64,000 bases of DNA from Pseudomonas sp. ACN8 (GTDB lineage: Bacteria; Pseudomonadota; Gammaproteobacteria; Pseudomonadales; Pseudomonadaceae), in the NCBI RefSeq assembly GCF_002303925.1, contig NZ_MRCS01000029.1, positions 24,179-88,178 of the forward strand, written 5' to 3'. The notes below the pieces were generated by a model. The model saw nothing but the letters and a program-made list of their open reading frames with translations. It was not told the DNA's origin and did not search any database. Made by a program: the position numbers and the translations under genes. Every line of letters begins with the position of its first letter. The stretch's first letter is position 1. Shown here in pieces: positions 26,062 to 34,891 of the stretch.

Positions 26062-26370
26062 GGGGGCAGTGGCCGTTGGCTTTGAAAGGCCACTAGGAAA
26101 ACCCGCGAACCTGGACGCTGTGCGGTACATATTTACCGCACTCCGACCATTGCCATGGGTTACAACGCAGCAAGCCTGCCGCAAACGCCCGTCGCCAGTT
26201 AAACTGCGCCTTTGCGACCCTATATGTCGCATTGCCGTAAACCCGGGAAAATCCGGGGTTTGCGCTATAAGAAGTTGTCGCTTGGCGGCAAGGCCGGGCT
26301 GAAAACTGTCCTTACAATCCTCACCAAGCTCGCCAGTTTCAGGCGAGTGTTTTCTCTTCAGGAGACTCCG
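26062..26370. other. Divergent regulatory region of aruC and the LRR-toxin gene
   Basis: About 310 bases without a gene. It holds two ArgR half-sites (listed separately) and should hold both promoters. A GGAG-ATG at 26130 on the minus strand could be an earlier start of the toxin gene. Confidence 0.55.
26225..26291 (+). promoter_or_regulatory. Two ArgR half-sites upstream of aruC
   Basis: TGTCGC-N8-AA occurs exactly at 26225-26240 and again at 26276-26291, in direct orientation and 51 bases apart. The half-site pattern is that reported for Pseudomonas ArgR. The spacing is wider than the usual 21-base tandem repeat, so each may pair with a weaker neighbouring half-site. They lie 80-146 bases before the aruC ATG, fitting activation of the aru operon. 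Confidence 0.65.
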
Positions 26371-27591
26371 ATGTCCGTTGAGCACGCTGCGGTACAACGC
26401 GCCGATTTCGATCAGGTAATGGTTCCCAACTATGCGCCTGCCGCATTCATTCCTGTGCGTGGCGCCGGTTCCCGCGTTTGGGACCAGTCCGGCCGCGAGC
26501 TGATCGACTTCGCCGGCGGGATTGCCGTCAACGTATTGGGTCACGCGCATCCGGCGCTGGTCGGTGCCTTGACCGAGCAGGCGAACAAGCTGTGGCACGT
26601 GTCCAACGTGTTCACCAATGAGCCGGCCCTGCGCCTGGCGCATAAACTGGTCGACGCCACCTTTGCCGACCGCGCCTTCTTCTGCAACTCCGGCGCCGAA
26701 GCCAACGAGGCCGCTTTCAAGCTGGCCCGTCGCGTCGGCTTCGACCGTTTCGGCAGCGAGAAGTACGAAATCATTGCGGCGCTCAACAGTTTCCACGGCC
26801 GTACCCTGTTCACCGTGAACGTCGGCGGTCAGTCGAAGTACTCCGACGGTTTCGGTCCGAAAATCACCGGCATCACCCATGTGCCGTACAACGATCTGGC
26901 TGCACTGAAAGCTGCCATTTCCGACAAGACTTGCGCTGTGGTGCTGGAACCGATCCAGGGCGAAAGCGGTGTGATCCCGGCTGAACTGGAATACCTGCAA
27001 GGTGCCCGCGAGCTCTGCACCGCGCACAACGCGCTGCTGATTTTCGACGAAGTGCAAACCGGCATGGGCCGTACCGGCCATCTGTTCGCCTACCAGCATT
27101 ACGGCGTGATCCCGGACATCCTGACCAGCGCCAAGAGCCTGGGCGGCGGTTTCCCGATCGCGGCGATGCTGACCACCGAAGACCTGGCCAAGCACCTGGT
27201 CGTCGGCACCCACGGCACCACTTACGGCGGCAACCCGCTGGCGTGCGCTGTCGCGGAAGCTGTGATCGACGTGATCAACACCCCTGAAGTGCTGGCCGGC
27301 GTCAACGCCAAGCACGACAAGTTCAAGGCCCGCCTTGAGCAGATCGGCGAGAAGTACGGGCTGTTCACCAAGGTCCGCGGCATGGGCCTGTTGATCGGTT
27401 GCGTGCTGAGCGATGCCTGGAAAGGCAAGGCCAAGGACATCTTCAATGCCGCTGAGCAAGAAGGCCTGATGGTCCTGCAAGCCGGCCCGGACGTGGTGCG
27501 TTTCGCCCCGAGCCTGGTGGTGGAAGACGCCGATATCGATGCCGGTCTGGACCGATTCGAACGTGCCGCGGCAAAACTGACGCAAGCCTGA
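26371..27591 (+). CDS. aruC: Succinylornithine transaminase
   Basis: A 406-residue class III PLP aminotransferase, also called AstC. Visible features are the GAEANEAAFKLAR segment, EPIQGESGVIP, the cofactor-binding FDEVQTGMGRTG and the PLP-lysine region LTSAKSLGGGFPIAAML. It moves the amino group of N2-succinylornithine to 2-oxoglutarate (third step of the arginine succinyltransferase route); many homologues also act as N-acetylornithine transaminase in biosynthesis. The ATG at 26371 has GGAG ten bases before it. It is the first gene of the aru operon, preceded by ArgR sites. A GC hairpin and a REP doublet follow before aruF. Confidence 0.95.
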   Translation: MSVEHAAVQRADFDQVMVPNYAPAAFIPVRGAGSRVWDQSGRELIDFAGGIAVNVLGHAHPALVGALTEQANKLWHVSNVFTNEPALRLAHKLVDATFADRAFFCNSGAEANEAAFKLARRVGFDRFGSEKYEIIAALNSFHGRTLFTVNVGGQSKYSDGFGPKITGITHVPYNDLAALKAAISDKTCAVVLEPIQGESGVIPAELEYLQGARELCTAHNALLIFDEVQTGMGRTGHLFAYQHYGVIPDILTSAKSLGGGFPIAAMLTTEDLAKHLVVGTHGTTYGGNPLACAVAEAVIDVINTPEVLAGVNAKHDKFKARLEQIGEKYGLFTKVRGMGLLIGCVLSDAWKGKAKDIFNAAEQEGLMVLQAGPDVVRFAPSLVVEDADIDAGLDRFERAAAKLTQA

Positions 27592-27600
27592 TAGACCCTT

Positions 27601-27636
27601 CGACGCCTGCCAGTCAGGCGTCGAACCGAATTTTTT
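27601..27636 (+). terminator. Hairpin after aruC (possible partial terminator)
   Basis: CGACGCCTG-CCAGT-CAGGCGTCG has 9-base arms, followed 7 bases later by six Ts. The gap from stem to T-run makes it weaker than a standard terminator, so it may attenuate transcription between aruC and aruFGDBE. Confidence 0.55.
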
Positions 27637-27653
27637 ATGCCGGCCCCGCTTTT

Positions 27654-27737
27654 CTGTAGGAGCGAGCCTGCTCGCGATGGTGGATCAGGCGACATCATTG
27701 TTGCTGATCCACCATCGCGAGCAGGCTCGCTCCTACA
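27654..27737. repeat. REP doublet between aruC and aruF
   Basis: Inverted pair TGTAGGAGCGAGCCTGCTCG ... CGAGCAGGCTCGCTCCTACA with a short centre. It is inside the aru operon, 50 bases before the aruF start. Confidence 0.85.
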
Positions 27738-27786
27738 AGGGGCCGGCTTATTTTCCTCAAAAGAGTTAAGAGAAAGGAGTGACACC

Positions 27787-28806
27787 ATGCTGGTGATGCG
27801 CCCCGCGCAAATGGCTGATCTGGGCGAGGTACAGCGTCTGGCTGCGGACAGTCCGATTGGTGTCACTTCCTTGCCGGATGACGTTGAACGCCTGAGCGAC
27901 AAGATCGCCGCAAGCGAAGCCTCGTTCGCCGCCGAAGTGAGTTTCAACGGTGAAGAAAGCTATTTCTTCGTCCTTGAAGACTCTGCCACCGGCAAGCTGG
28001 TCGGTTGCTCGGCCATCGTGGCATCGGCCGGTTACTCCGAGCCGTTCTACAGCTTTCGCAACGAAACCTTCGTGCACGCCTCCCGCGAGCTGAAGATTCA
28101 CAACAAGATCCACGTGCTCTCCCAGTGCCACGACCTGACCGGCAACAGCTTGCTGACCAGTTTCTATGTGCAACGCGAGCTGGTGGGTTCGCCGTGGTCG
28201 GAGCTCAACTCCCGTGGCCGCTTGTTGTTCGTGGCCAGCCATCCGGAGCGTTTTGCCGATTCCGTGGTGACCGAAATCGTCGGTTACAGCGATGAAAACG
28301 GCGACTCGCCATTCTGGGATGCCATCGGTCGCAACTTCTTCGACCTCAACTACGCCGAAGCCGAGCGTCTGTGCGGGCTGAAAAGCCGTACGTTCCTCGC
28401 CGAACTGATGCCGCATTACCCGATCTACGTGCCGCTGCTGCCGGACTCCGCGCAAGAAGCCATGGGCCAGGTACACCCGCGGGCGCAGATCACCTTCGAC
28501 ATCCTGATGCGCGAAGGCTTCGAGACCGATCACTACATCGACATCTTCGACGGCGGCCCGACCCTGCATGCCCGTGTTTCGGGGATCCGTTCGATCGCCC
28601 AGAGCCGTGTGGTGCCGGTGAAGATCGGCGAACCGGTCAAGGGCGTCGGTCGCCAGTATCTGGTGGCCAATGCCCAGTTGCAGGATTACCGCGCGGTCAT
28701 GCTCGAACTCGATTACGCACCAGGCAAACCAGTGACCCTGGACCTGGAAGCGGCCGAAGCCCTGGGCGTCGGCGAGGGTGCCAGCGTGCGCCTGGTGGCG
28801 GTTTAA
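27787..28806 (+). CDS. aruF: Arginine N-succinyltransferase, alpha subunit
   Basis: A 339-residue acyltransferase of the AstA family. It transfers succinyl from succinyl-CoA to the alpha-amino group of arginine (also ornithine in Pseudomonas), the first step of the pathway. Typical segments are MRPAQMADLGEVQRLA, HDLTGNSLLTSFYV and NFFDLNYAEAERLCGLKSRT. The ATG at 27787 follows AAAGGAG. It pairs with AruG, a parallel homologue encoded next, to form the enzyme. Upstream open frame from 27637 runs through the REP and is not coding. Confidence 0.95.
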   Translation: MLVMRPAQMADLGEVQRLAADSPIGVTSLPDDVERLSDKIAASEASFAAEVSFNGEESYFFVLEDSATGKLVGCSAIVASAGYSEPFYSFRNETFVHASRELKIHNKIHVLSQCHDLTGNSLLTSFYVQRELVGSPWSELNSRGRLLFVASHPERFADSVVTEIVGYSDENGDSPFWDAIGRNFFDLNYAEAERLCGLKSRTFLAELMPHYPIYVPLLPDSAQEAMGQVHPRAQITFDILMREGFETDHYIDIFDGGPTLHARVSGIRSIAQSRVVPVKIGEPVKGVGRQYLVANAQLQDYRAVMLELDYAPGKPVTLDLEAAEALGVGEGASVRLVAV

Positions 28807-28885
28807 CGCCTGCCCGGCCTGATTGCTTGTTTAGACAGCAGCGAAGTTTCACGGGTGGCGCAAGCGGCCCGTTTGAGGAGATAGC

Positions 28886-29911
28886 ATGATCGTTCGTCCC
28901 GTACGCAGCAGCGATTTACCCGCTCTGATCGACCTGGCCCGCAGCACCGGCACCGGCCTGACCACCTTGCCGGCCAACGAAGAGCGGCTGGCCCATCGGG
29001 TCGGCTGGGCCGAGAAGACCTTTCGCGGCGAAGCCGGGCGGGGCGATGCGGACTACCTGTTCGTGCTCGAAGATGACGACGGTCGCGTGGTGGGTATTTC
29101 CGCCATTGCCGGCGCCGTCGGCCTGCGTGAGCCCTGGTACAACTTCCGGGTCGGTCTGACGGTCAGCGCTTCGCAAGAGCTGAACATCTATCGCGAAATC
29201 CCGACGCTGTTCCTGGCCAACGACCTGACCGGCAACTCCGAGCTGTGCTCGCTGTTCCTGCACGCCGATTACCGCAGCGGCCTCAACGGTCGCATGCTGT
29301 CCAAGGCGCGGATGCTGTTCATCGCCGAGTTCCCGCAACTGTTCGGCAACAAGATCATTGCCGAAATGCGCGGTGTCTCCGACGAGGCCGGGCGTTCGCC
29401 GTTCTGGGAAAGCCTGGGCCGGCACTTCTTCAAGATGGAATTCAGCCAGGCCGACTACCTGACCGGGGTGGGCAACAAGGCGTTCATCGCCGAACTGATG
29501 CCGAAATTCCCGCTGTACACCTGCTTCCTGTCGCCGGATGCGCGCAACGTGATCGGGCAGGTTCACCCGGACACCGAGCCGGCGCTGGCCATGCTCAAGA
29601 GCGAAGGTTTCAGCTACCAGGGTTACGTCGATATCTTCGACGCAGGCCCGGCGATCGAGTGCGAAACCGGCAAAATCCGCGCCGTGCGTGACAGCCAGGC
29701 GCTGGTGCTGGCCGTTGGCACGCCGGGTGACGACGCCACGCCATTCATCATCCACAACCGCAAGCGCGAGGACTGCCGCATCACTGCTGCACCGGCACGT
29801 CTGGCCGCCGGCACCCTGGTGGTCGATCCGCAGACCGCCAAACGTCTTCAACTCAACGCAGGCGATCAAGTGCGCGCCGTGGCGTTGTCCGCAGCTCGGG
29901 AGTCGAAATAA
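28886..29911 (+). CDS. aruG: Arginine N-succinyltransferase, beta subunit
   Basis: A 341-residue paralogue of AruF with the same layout (MIVRPVRSSDLPALIDLARS; NDLTGNSELCSLFLHADYR; HFFKMEFSQADYLTGVGNKA). Both subunits are needed for the Pseudomonas enzyme. GAGGAG lies just before the ATG. Its TAA overlaps the aruD start (TAATG), giving translational coupling. Confidence 0.95.
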   Translation: MIVRPVRSSDLPALIDLARSTGTGLTTLPANEERLAHRVGWAEKTFRGEAGRGDADYLFVLEDDDGRVVGISAIAGAVGLREPWYNFRVGLTVSASQELNIYREIPTLFLANDLTGNSELCSLFLHADYRSGLNGRMLSKARMLFIAEFPQLFGNKIIAEMRGVSDEAGRSPFWESLGRHFFKMEFSQADYLTGVGNKAFIAELMPKFPLYTCFLSPDARNVIGQVHPDTEPALAMLKSEGFSYQGYVDIFDAGPAIECETGKIRAVRDSQALVLAVGTPGDDATPFIIHNRKREDCRITAAPARLAAGTLVVDPQTAKRLQLNAGDQVRAVALSAARESK

Positions 29912-31377
29912 TGAAGTCGCTTTACATCGCAGGTGAATGGCTGGCAGGTGGGGGTGAAGCCTTCGAGTCGCTGAACCCGGTGACCCAGCAGGTGCTGTGG
30001 TCCGGCGTTGGCGCCACCGCCGCTCAGGTCGAGTCGGCTGTGCAAGCGGCGCGTCAGGCGTTCCCTGGCTGGGCCCGACGCACCCTGGAAGAGCGTATTT
30101 CGGTGCTGGAAGCCTTTGCCGCTGCGCTGAAAAATCACGCTGACGAACTGGCTCATACCATCGGCGAAGAAACCGGCAAACCCCTGTGGGAAGCGGCGAC
30201 CGAAGTCACCAGCATGGTCAACAAGATTGCCATCTCGGTGCAGAGCTACCGCGAGCGTACCGGCGAAAAGAGCGGCCCGCTGGGCGATGCCACCGCTGTG
30301 CTGCGCCACAAACCCCACGGTGTGGTGGCGGTATTTGGTCCTTACAACTTCCCGGGTCACCTGCCGAACGGCCACATCGTGCCGGCACTGCTGGCCGGTA
30401 ACAGCGTGCTGTTCAAGCCAAGCGAACTGACACCGAAAGTCGCTGAGCTGACGGTCAAGTGCTGGGTCGAGGCGGGTCTGCCGGCTGGCGTGTTGAACCT
30501 GCTGCAAGGCGCTCGTGAAACCGGCATCGCCCTGGCGGCGAACCCGGGTATCGACGGTCTGTTCTTCACCGGCTCCAGCCGCACCGGCAATCACCTGCAC
30601 CAGCAATTCGCCGGTCGTCCGGACAAGATCCTCGCGCTGGAGATGGGCGGCAACAACCCGCTGGTGGTCGATCAGGTCGCCGACCTCGATGCCGCGGTGT
30701 ACACCATCATTCAGTCGGCGTTCATCTCCGCCGGCCAGCGCTGCACCTGTGCCCGCCGTTTGCTGGTGCCGCAAGGTGCCTGGGGTGATACGTTGCTGGC
30801 GCGCCTGGTAGCGGTCAGCTCGACCATTGAGGTCGGTGCTTTCGATCAGCAACCGGCGCCGTTCATGGGCTCGGTGGTTTCCCTTGGCGCTGCGAAAGCG
30901 TTGATGGATGCTCAGGAGCACCTGCTGGCCAATGGCGCCGTGGCGCTGCTGGAAATGACTCAGCCTCAGGCTCAATCGGCCTTGCTGACCCCGGGTATCC
31001 TGGACGTGTCTGCCGTTGCCGATCGTCCTGACGAAGAACTGTTCGGCCCGTTGCTGCAGGTGATCCGCTACGCTGATTTTGCAGCGGCGATCGTTGAAGC
31101 CAACGACACCGCCTACGGCCTGGCGGCTGGCCTGCTGTCGGACTCCGAGGTGCGTTACCAGCAATTCTGGCTGGAAAGCCGTGCCGGTATCGTCAACTGG
31201 AACAAGCAGCTGACCGGTGCCGCGAGCAGCGCGCCATTCGGCGGCGTCGGCGCCTCGGGCAACCACCGCGCCAGCGCCTACTACGCGGCGGATTACTGCG
31301 CGTACCCGGTGGCCTCGCTGGAAACGCCGAGCCTGGTGATGCCTGCCGCCCTCACGCCTGGCGTGAAAATGGCGTAG
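29911..31377 (+). CDS. aruD: Succinylglutamate semialdehyde dehydrogenase
   Basis: A 488-residue NAD-dependent aldehyde dehydrogenase (AstD). Visible are the cofactor loop FTGSSRTG, the glutamate motif LALEMGGNNPLVV and the catalytic cysteine in GQRCTCARR. It oxidises N2-succinylglutamate 5-semialdehyde to succinylglutamate, the fourth step of arginine catabolism. It starts inside the aruG stop codon. A REP doublet separates it from aruB. Confidence 0.96.
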   Translation: MKSLYIAGEWLAGGGEAFESLNPVTQQVLWSGVGATAAQVESAVQAARQAFPGWARRTLEERISVLEAFAAALKNHADELAHTIGEETGKPLWEAATEVTSMVNKIAISVQSYRERTGEKSGPLGDATAVLRHKPHGVVAVFGPYNFPGHLPNGHIVPALLAGNSVLFKPSELTPKVAELTVKCWVEAGLPAGVLNLLQGARETGIALAANPGIDGLFFTGSSRTGNHLHQQFAGRPDKILALEMGGNNPLVVDQVADLDAAVYTIIQSAFISAGQRCTCARRLLVPQGAWGDTLLARLVAVSSTIEVGAFDQQPAPFMGSVVSLGAAKALMDAQEHLLANGAVALLEMTQPQAQSALLTPGILDVSAVADRPDEELFGPLLQVIRYADFAAAIVEANDTAYGLAAGLLSDSEVRYQQFWLESRAGIVNWNKQLTGAASSAPFGGVGASGNHRASAYYAADYCAYPVASLETPSLVMPAALTPGVKMA

Positions 31378-31381
31378 CGCC

Positions 31382-31473
31382 CATCGCCAGCAGGCTGGCT
31401 CCTACAGGTTCGGCGGTGTTCACACACTCTGTGTACGACGCAAACCCTGTGGGAGCCAGCCTGCTGGCGATGG
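31382..31473. repeat. REP doublet with CCAGC stem variant
   Basis: Inverted pair CATCGCCAGCAGGCTGGCTC ... GAGCCAGCCTGCTGGCGATG between aruD and aruB. The stem is CCAGC/GCTGG instead of CGAGC/GCTCG, changed on both strands of the hairpin so that pairing is kept. Confidence 0.85.
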
Positions 31474-31539
31474 CAGCAACGCGGTCTCAAAGATTAGTTA
31501 CTGAAGCCTATAACAACAGATTCTCGTGGAGCCTCGCTG

Positions 31540-32886
31540 ATGAAATCCTATGAAGTCAATTTTGACGGTCTAGTGGGGCCGACCCATAACTATGGCGGCC
31601 TGTCCTACGGCAACGTCGCGTCCCAGAGCAACAGCCAGCAGTCTTCCAACCCCAAGGAAGCGGCGCTGCAAGGCCTGGCGAAGATGAAAGCGTTGATGGA
31701 AATGGGTTTCCAGCAAGGCGTTCTGGCACCGCAAGAGCGCCCGGATGTGGCCGCACTGCGTCGCCTGGGCTTTGGCGGCACCGACGCTCAGGTGATCGAG
31801 CGCGCTGCCAAAGACGCGATGCCGCTGCTGGTGGCCAGTTGCTCGGCCTCGAGCATGTGGGTGGCCAACGCCGCCACCGTCAGCCCGAGCGCCGACACGG
31901 CCGATGGCCGCGTGCATTTCACCGCCGCCAACCTCAACTGCAAATATCACCGCAGTATCGAACACCCGACCACCAGCCGCGTGCTGGGGGCGATGTTCGC
32001 TGACCAGAAACACTTCGCCCACCACGCTGCCTTGCCGGCTGTGGCGCAGTTCGGTGACGAAGGCGCGGCCAACCACACGCGTTTCTGCCGTGAATACGGC
32101 GGAGCCGGTGTCGAGTTCTTCGTGTTCGGTCGCAGCGCGTTCGACACCCGCTACCCGGCACCGCAGAAGTACCCGGCGCGCCAGACCCTCGAAGCGTCCC
32201 AGGCCGTAGCCCGTCTGCACGGCTTGAGCGATGACGGCGTGGTCTACGCCCAGCAGAACCCATCGGTAATCGATCAGGGTGTGTTCCACAACGACGTGAT
32301 TGCGGTCGGTAATGGCGAAGTGCTGTTCTATCACGAGGACGCGTTCCTCGAGACCGAGAAGATGCTCGCTGAATTGCAGAGCAAACTCGCCAAAGTCGGT
32401 GGGAAATTTCAGTCAGTCTGCGTACCGCGTTCCGCAGTAAGCGTGGAAGACGCCGTTCGTTCCTACCTGTTCAATAGCCAGCTGCTGTCGCGTCCTGATG
32501 GCTCCATGCTGTTGATCGTGCCGGAAGAATGCCGTGGCAACGAGCGTGTCTGGCAATACCTGCAGGGTTTGACCAGCTCCGGCGGCCTGATCCGCGAAGT
32601 GAAAGTCTTCGATCTCAAGCAGAGCATGCAGAACGGCGGTGGCCCGGCTTGCCTGAGGTTGCGCGTCGCGCTCAACGAAACCGAACTGGCGGCGGTCAAT
32701 CCAGGGGTTATCATGACGGCACCGTTGTACGGCACACTGACCGAATGGGTCGAGAAGCACTACCGCGACCGCATGACCGAAAACGATCTGGCGGACCCGC
32801 AATTGCTGCTTGAGTGCCGGACGGCACTGGATGAACTGACGCAAATCCTTAAACTGGGCGCGGTTTATCCATTCCAGATCAATTGA
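31540..32886 (+). CDS. aruB: N-succinylarginine dihydrolase
   Basis: A 448-residue AstB of normal length, starting MKSYEVNFDGLVGPTHNYGG, which is the family hallmark. It hydrolyses N2-succinylarginine to succinylornithine, CO2 and two ammonia, the second pathway step. The amidinotransferase-fold catalytic regions are visible (HNDVIAVGNGEVLFYHEDAF; MQNGGGPACLRLRV with the nucleophile cysteine). It is 61 bases upstream of a small conserved gene and then aruE. Confidence 0.96.
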   Translation: MKSYEVNFDGLVGPTHNYGGLSYGNVASQSNSQQSSNPKEAALQGLAKMKALMEMGFQQGVLAPQERPDVAALRRLGFGGTDAQVIERAAKDAMPLLVASCSASSMWVANAATVSPSADTADGRVHFTAANLNCKYHRSIEHPTTSRVLGAMFADQKHFAHHAALPAVAQFGDEGAANHTRFCREYGGAGVEFFVFGRSAFDTRYPAPQKYPARQTLEASQAVARLHGLSDDGVVYAQQNPSVIDQGVFHNDVIAVGNGEVLFYHEDAFLETEKMLAELQSKLAKVGGKFQSVCVPRSAVSVEDAVRSYLFNSQLLSRPDGSMLLIVPEECRGNERVWQYLQGLTSSGGLIREVKVFDLKQSMQNGGGPACLRLRVALNETELAAVNPGVIMTAPLYGTLTEWVEKHYRDRMTENDLADPQLLLECRTALDELTQILKLGAVYPFQIN

Positions 32887-32947
32887 TCGACGGCGCGCCG
32901 CCCTGTATGGCAGCGCGCTGCTTCATCTCAAACGAGAGCGTAAAGAC

Positions 32948-33238
32948 ATGAGCGATACCCTGCAGCTGATCCTTGAAGACACCGACGGCACGCAACTGGA
33001 GACTTCCTGCACCCGCGTCGCGGTCATGTGGCAAGGCAAAGAGCTGTGGATCCAGCAGGACGGCCGCGGCCAACTGTTGATCGGCGTGGACGTCGAAGAA
33101 GGTGACGCTGAATACGCCAACCTGCTGTTGCGCCCATTGGCGACTAATCTGGTAAGTCTGCAACTGGAGATGGAACCGGCTGAACTCGGCGACGACGAGG
33201 ATCACGTTCACGGCCCGGATTGCAATCACGACCACTAA
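32948..33238 (+). CDS. Small conserved protein of the aru operon (96 aa)
   Basis: A 96-residue acidic protein (MSDTLQLILEDTDGTQLETS) ending in a His/Asp-rich tail (DDEDHVHGPDCNHDH). Pseudomonas homologues at this position are sometimes labelled topoisomerase II, for which the sequence gives no support. The tail could bind a divalent metal, and AruE next door is a zinc enzyme, so a metal-delivery role is a possibility only. It lies 61 bases after aruB and 12 bases before aruE, clearly within the operon. Confidence 0.8.
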   Translation: MSDTLQLILEDTDGTQLETSCTRVAVMWQGKELWIQQDGRGQLLIGVDVEEGDAEYANLLLRPLATNLVSLQLEMEPAELGDDEDHVHGPDCNHDH

Positions 33239-33250
33239 GGAAACCGCTCT

Positions 33251-34261
33251 ATGCTCGCCCTCGGCAAACTGCTTGAACTGACCCTCGCCGGCCGCGAACC
33301 GGCGGAGAAGACTCAACTGACTGTCGAAGGCGTGCGCATGCGCTGGTTGAGCGAAGGTGCGCTGGAAGTCCGGCCACCTGAAGCGCGTGACAATGGCCTG
33401 GACCTGCTGCTGTCGGCGGGGATCCACGGCAATGAAACAGCGCCGATCGAGTTGCTCGATCGCCTGTTGCACGACATTGCCCGCGGCGACTTGAAGCCGC
33501 GCGCACGTATTCTGTTCCTGTTCGGTAACCCCGAGGCGATTCGCAAGGGCGAGCGCTTCGTCGAGCAGGACGTCAATCGGCTGTTCAATGGCCGTCACGA
33601 ACAAAGCAGCGGTTCCGAAGCACTGCGCGCCTGTGAGCTGGAGCGTTTAGCTGCCAGCTTCTTCAGCCTGCCGGATCGTCAGCGCCTGCATTACGACCTG
33701 CACACGGCGATTCGCGGCTCGAAAATCGAGCAGTTCGCCCTGTATCCGTGGAAGGAAGATCGCCAGCATTCGCGTCAGGAACTGGCGCGCCTGCGTGCTG
33801 CCGGCATGGAAGCTGTGTTGTTGCAGAACAAGCCTTCCATCGTGTTCAGCGCCTACACCTACGACAAACTGGGGGCCGAGGCCTTCACTCTGGAGTTGGG
33901 CAAGGCACGGCCTTTCGGGCAGAACGACGGGGTCAATGTTTCCCTGCTGGAAAACCGTCTCAAGCAAATCATCGAAGGCACCGAGCCGGAGCTGACTGAA
34001 GCGGCACTGGACGGTTTGCAGCTGTACAGCGTGGCGCGGGAAATCATCAAGCACAGCGACAGCTTCCGCCTGAACCTGCCGGCGGATATCGAGAACTTTT
34101 CGGAACTGGAAGTGGGTTACCTGCTGGCGGAAGACATCGCCAACACCCGCTGGATCATCGAGGAGGAGGGCGCCCGGATCATCTTCCCGAACCCCAGGGT
34201 GAAGAATGGTTTGCGTGCCGGCATCCTGGTCGTGCCGACGACCGACGAAAACCTGGCCTGA
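33251..34261 (+). CDS. aruE: Succinylglutamate desuccinylase
   Basis: A 336-residue zinc-dependent hydrolase of the AstE/aspartoacylase family. The first zinc-ligand motif is SAGIHGNETAPIELLD (His and Glu), the second histidine is in HYDLHTAIRGS. It releases glutamate and succinate from succinylglutamate, the last step. AAGGAAA precedes the ATG. It is the final gene of aruCFGDBE; a REP doublet, not a clear intrinsic terminator, follows. Confidence 0.95.
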   Translation: MLALGKLLELTLAGREPAEKTQLTVEGVRMRWLSEGALEVRPPEARDNGLDLLLSAGIHGNETAPIELLDRLLHDIARGDLKPRARILFLFGNPEAIRKGERFVEQDVNRLFNGRHEQSSGSEALRACELERLAASFFSLPDRQRLHYDLHTAIRGSKIEQFALYPWKEDRQHSRQELARLRAAGMEAVLLQNKPSIVFSAYTYDKLGAEAFTLELGKARPFGQNDGVNVSLLENRLKQIIEGTEPELTEAALDGLQLYSVAREIIKHSDSFRLNLPADIENFSELEVGYLLAEDIANTRWIIEEEGARIIFPNPRVKNGLRAGILVVPTTDENLA

Positions 34262-34278
34262 ATTCAGCGTAGAACCCA

Positions 34279-34369
34279 TGTAGGAGCGAGCCTGCTCGCG
34301 ATAGCGGTGTATCAGTCAGCATAAATGTCGACTGACAGTCCGCCATCGCGAGCAGGCTCGCTCCTACAG
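34279..34369. repeat. REP doublet between aruE and ribH
   Basis: Inverted pair TGTAGGAGCGAGCCTGCTCG ... CGAGCAGGCTCGCTCCTACA separating two convergent genes. Confidence 0.85.
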
Positions 34370-34381
34370 GTTTTGCGGTGA

Positions 34382-34891
34382 TTATACGGCTAGCGCACGC
34401 GGCTCACTGCGACGCAGCGAACGGATCTTCATCAGCGTATCCGCACAGGTCTTCGCCGCTTCCTGACCTTTGTGCAGGAAATGCTCGAAGAAGAACTTCT
34501 GGTGTTCTTCACCGGCATGGAAGTGGTGCGGGGTCAGGGACACCGAGAACACCGGCACTTCGGTTTCCAGTTGCACCTGCATCAGGCCGCTGACCACTGA
34601 CTGGGCGACGAACTCGTGACGGTAAATGCCGCCGTCCACCACCAGGGCTGCCGCGACGATGCCGGCATAACGACCGGTCCTGGCCAGCAACTTGGCGTGC
34701 AGGGGCATTTCAAAGGCGCCGCCGACTTCGAAGAAATCGATGTCGGACTCCTGATAACCCTGGGCAATCATTTCGGCGACGAAGCCTTTACGGCTCTGGT
34801 CGACAATATCCTTGTGCCAGCAGGCCTGGATGAACGCTACGCGCTCGCCGTGATGGTGTTTGCTTTTGCTGTCGATTGCGGTGGGTTGCAT
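34382..34891 (-). CDS. 6,7-dimethyl-8-ribityllumazine synthase, RibH2 type
   Basis: A 169-residue lumazine synthase. Typical features are the substrate segment FFEVGGAFEMPLHAKLLA, the GGIYRHEFVAQSVVSGLMQV region with the catalytic histidine, and VPVFSVSLTPHHFH. It resembles the RibH2-type isozyme more than the NusB-linked ribH of Pseudomonas rib operons, with no nusB or rib gene beside it. It condenses a butanone phosphate with a pyrimidine in riboflavin synthesis. An FMN riboswitch lies upstream on the same strand, so it is regulated by flavin. It is probably a second, flavin-controlled copy in the genome. Confidence 0.88.
   Translation of the reverse strand: MQPTAIDSKSKHHHGERVAFIQACWHKDIVDQSRKGFVAEMIAQGYQESDIDFFEVGGAFEMPLHAKLLARTGRYAGIVAAALVVDGGIYRHEFVAQSVVSGLMQVQLETEVPVFSVSLTPHHFHAGEEHQKFFFEHFLHKGQEAAKTCADTLMKIRSLRRSEPRALAV

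Noticed and set aside
26062..27585. The frame of the LRR-toxin gene is open upstream for 508 more codons
   Set aside because: That part is exactly antisense to aruC, whose protein is unmistakable. High GC keeps the opposite frame open.
30186..30811. Several short plus-strand open frames inside aruD
   Set aside because: They are out-of-frame shadows of the aldehyde dehydrogenase.
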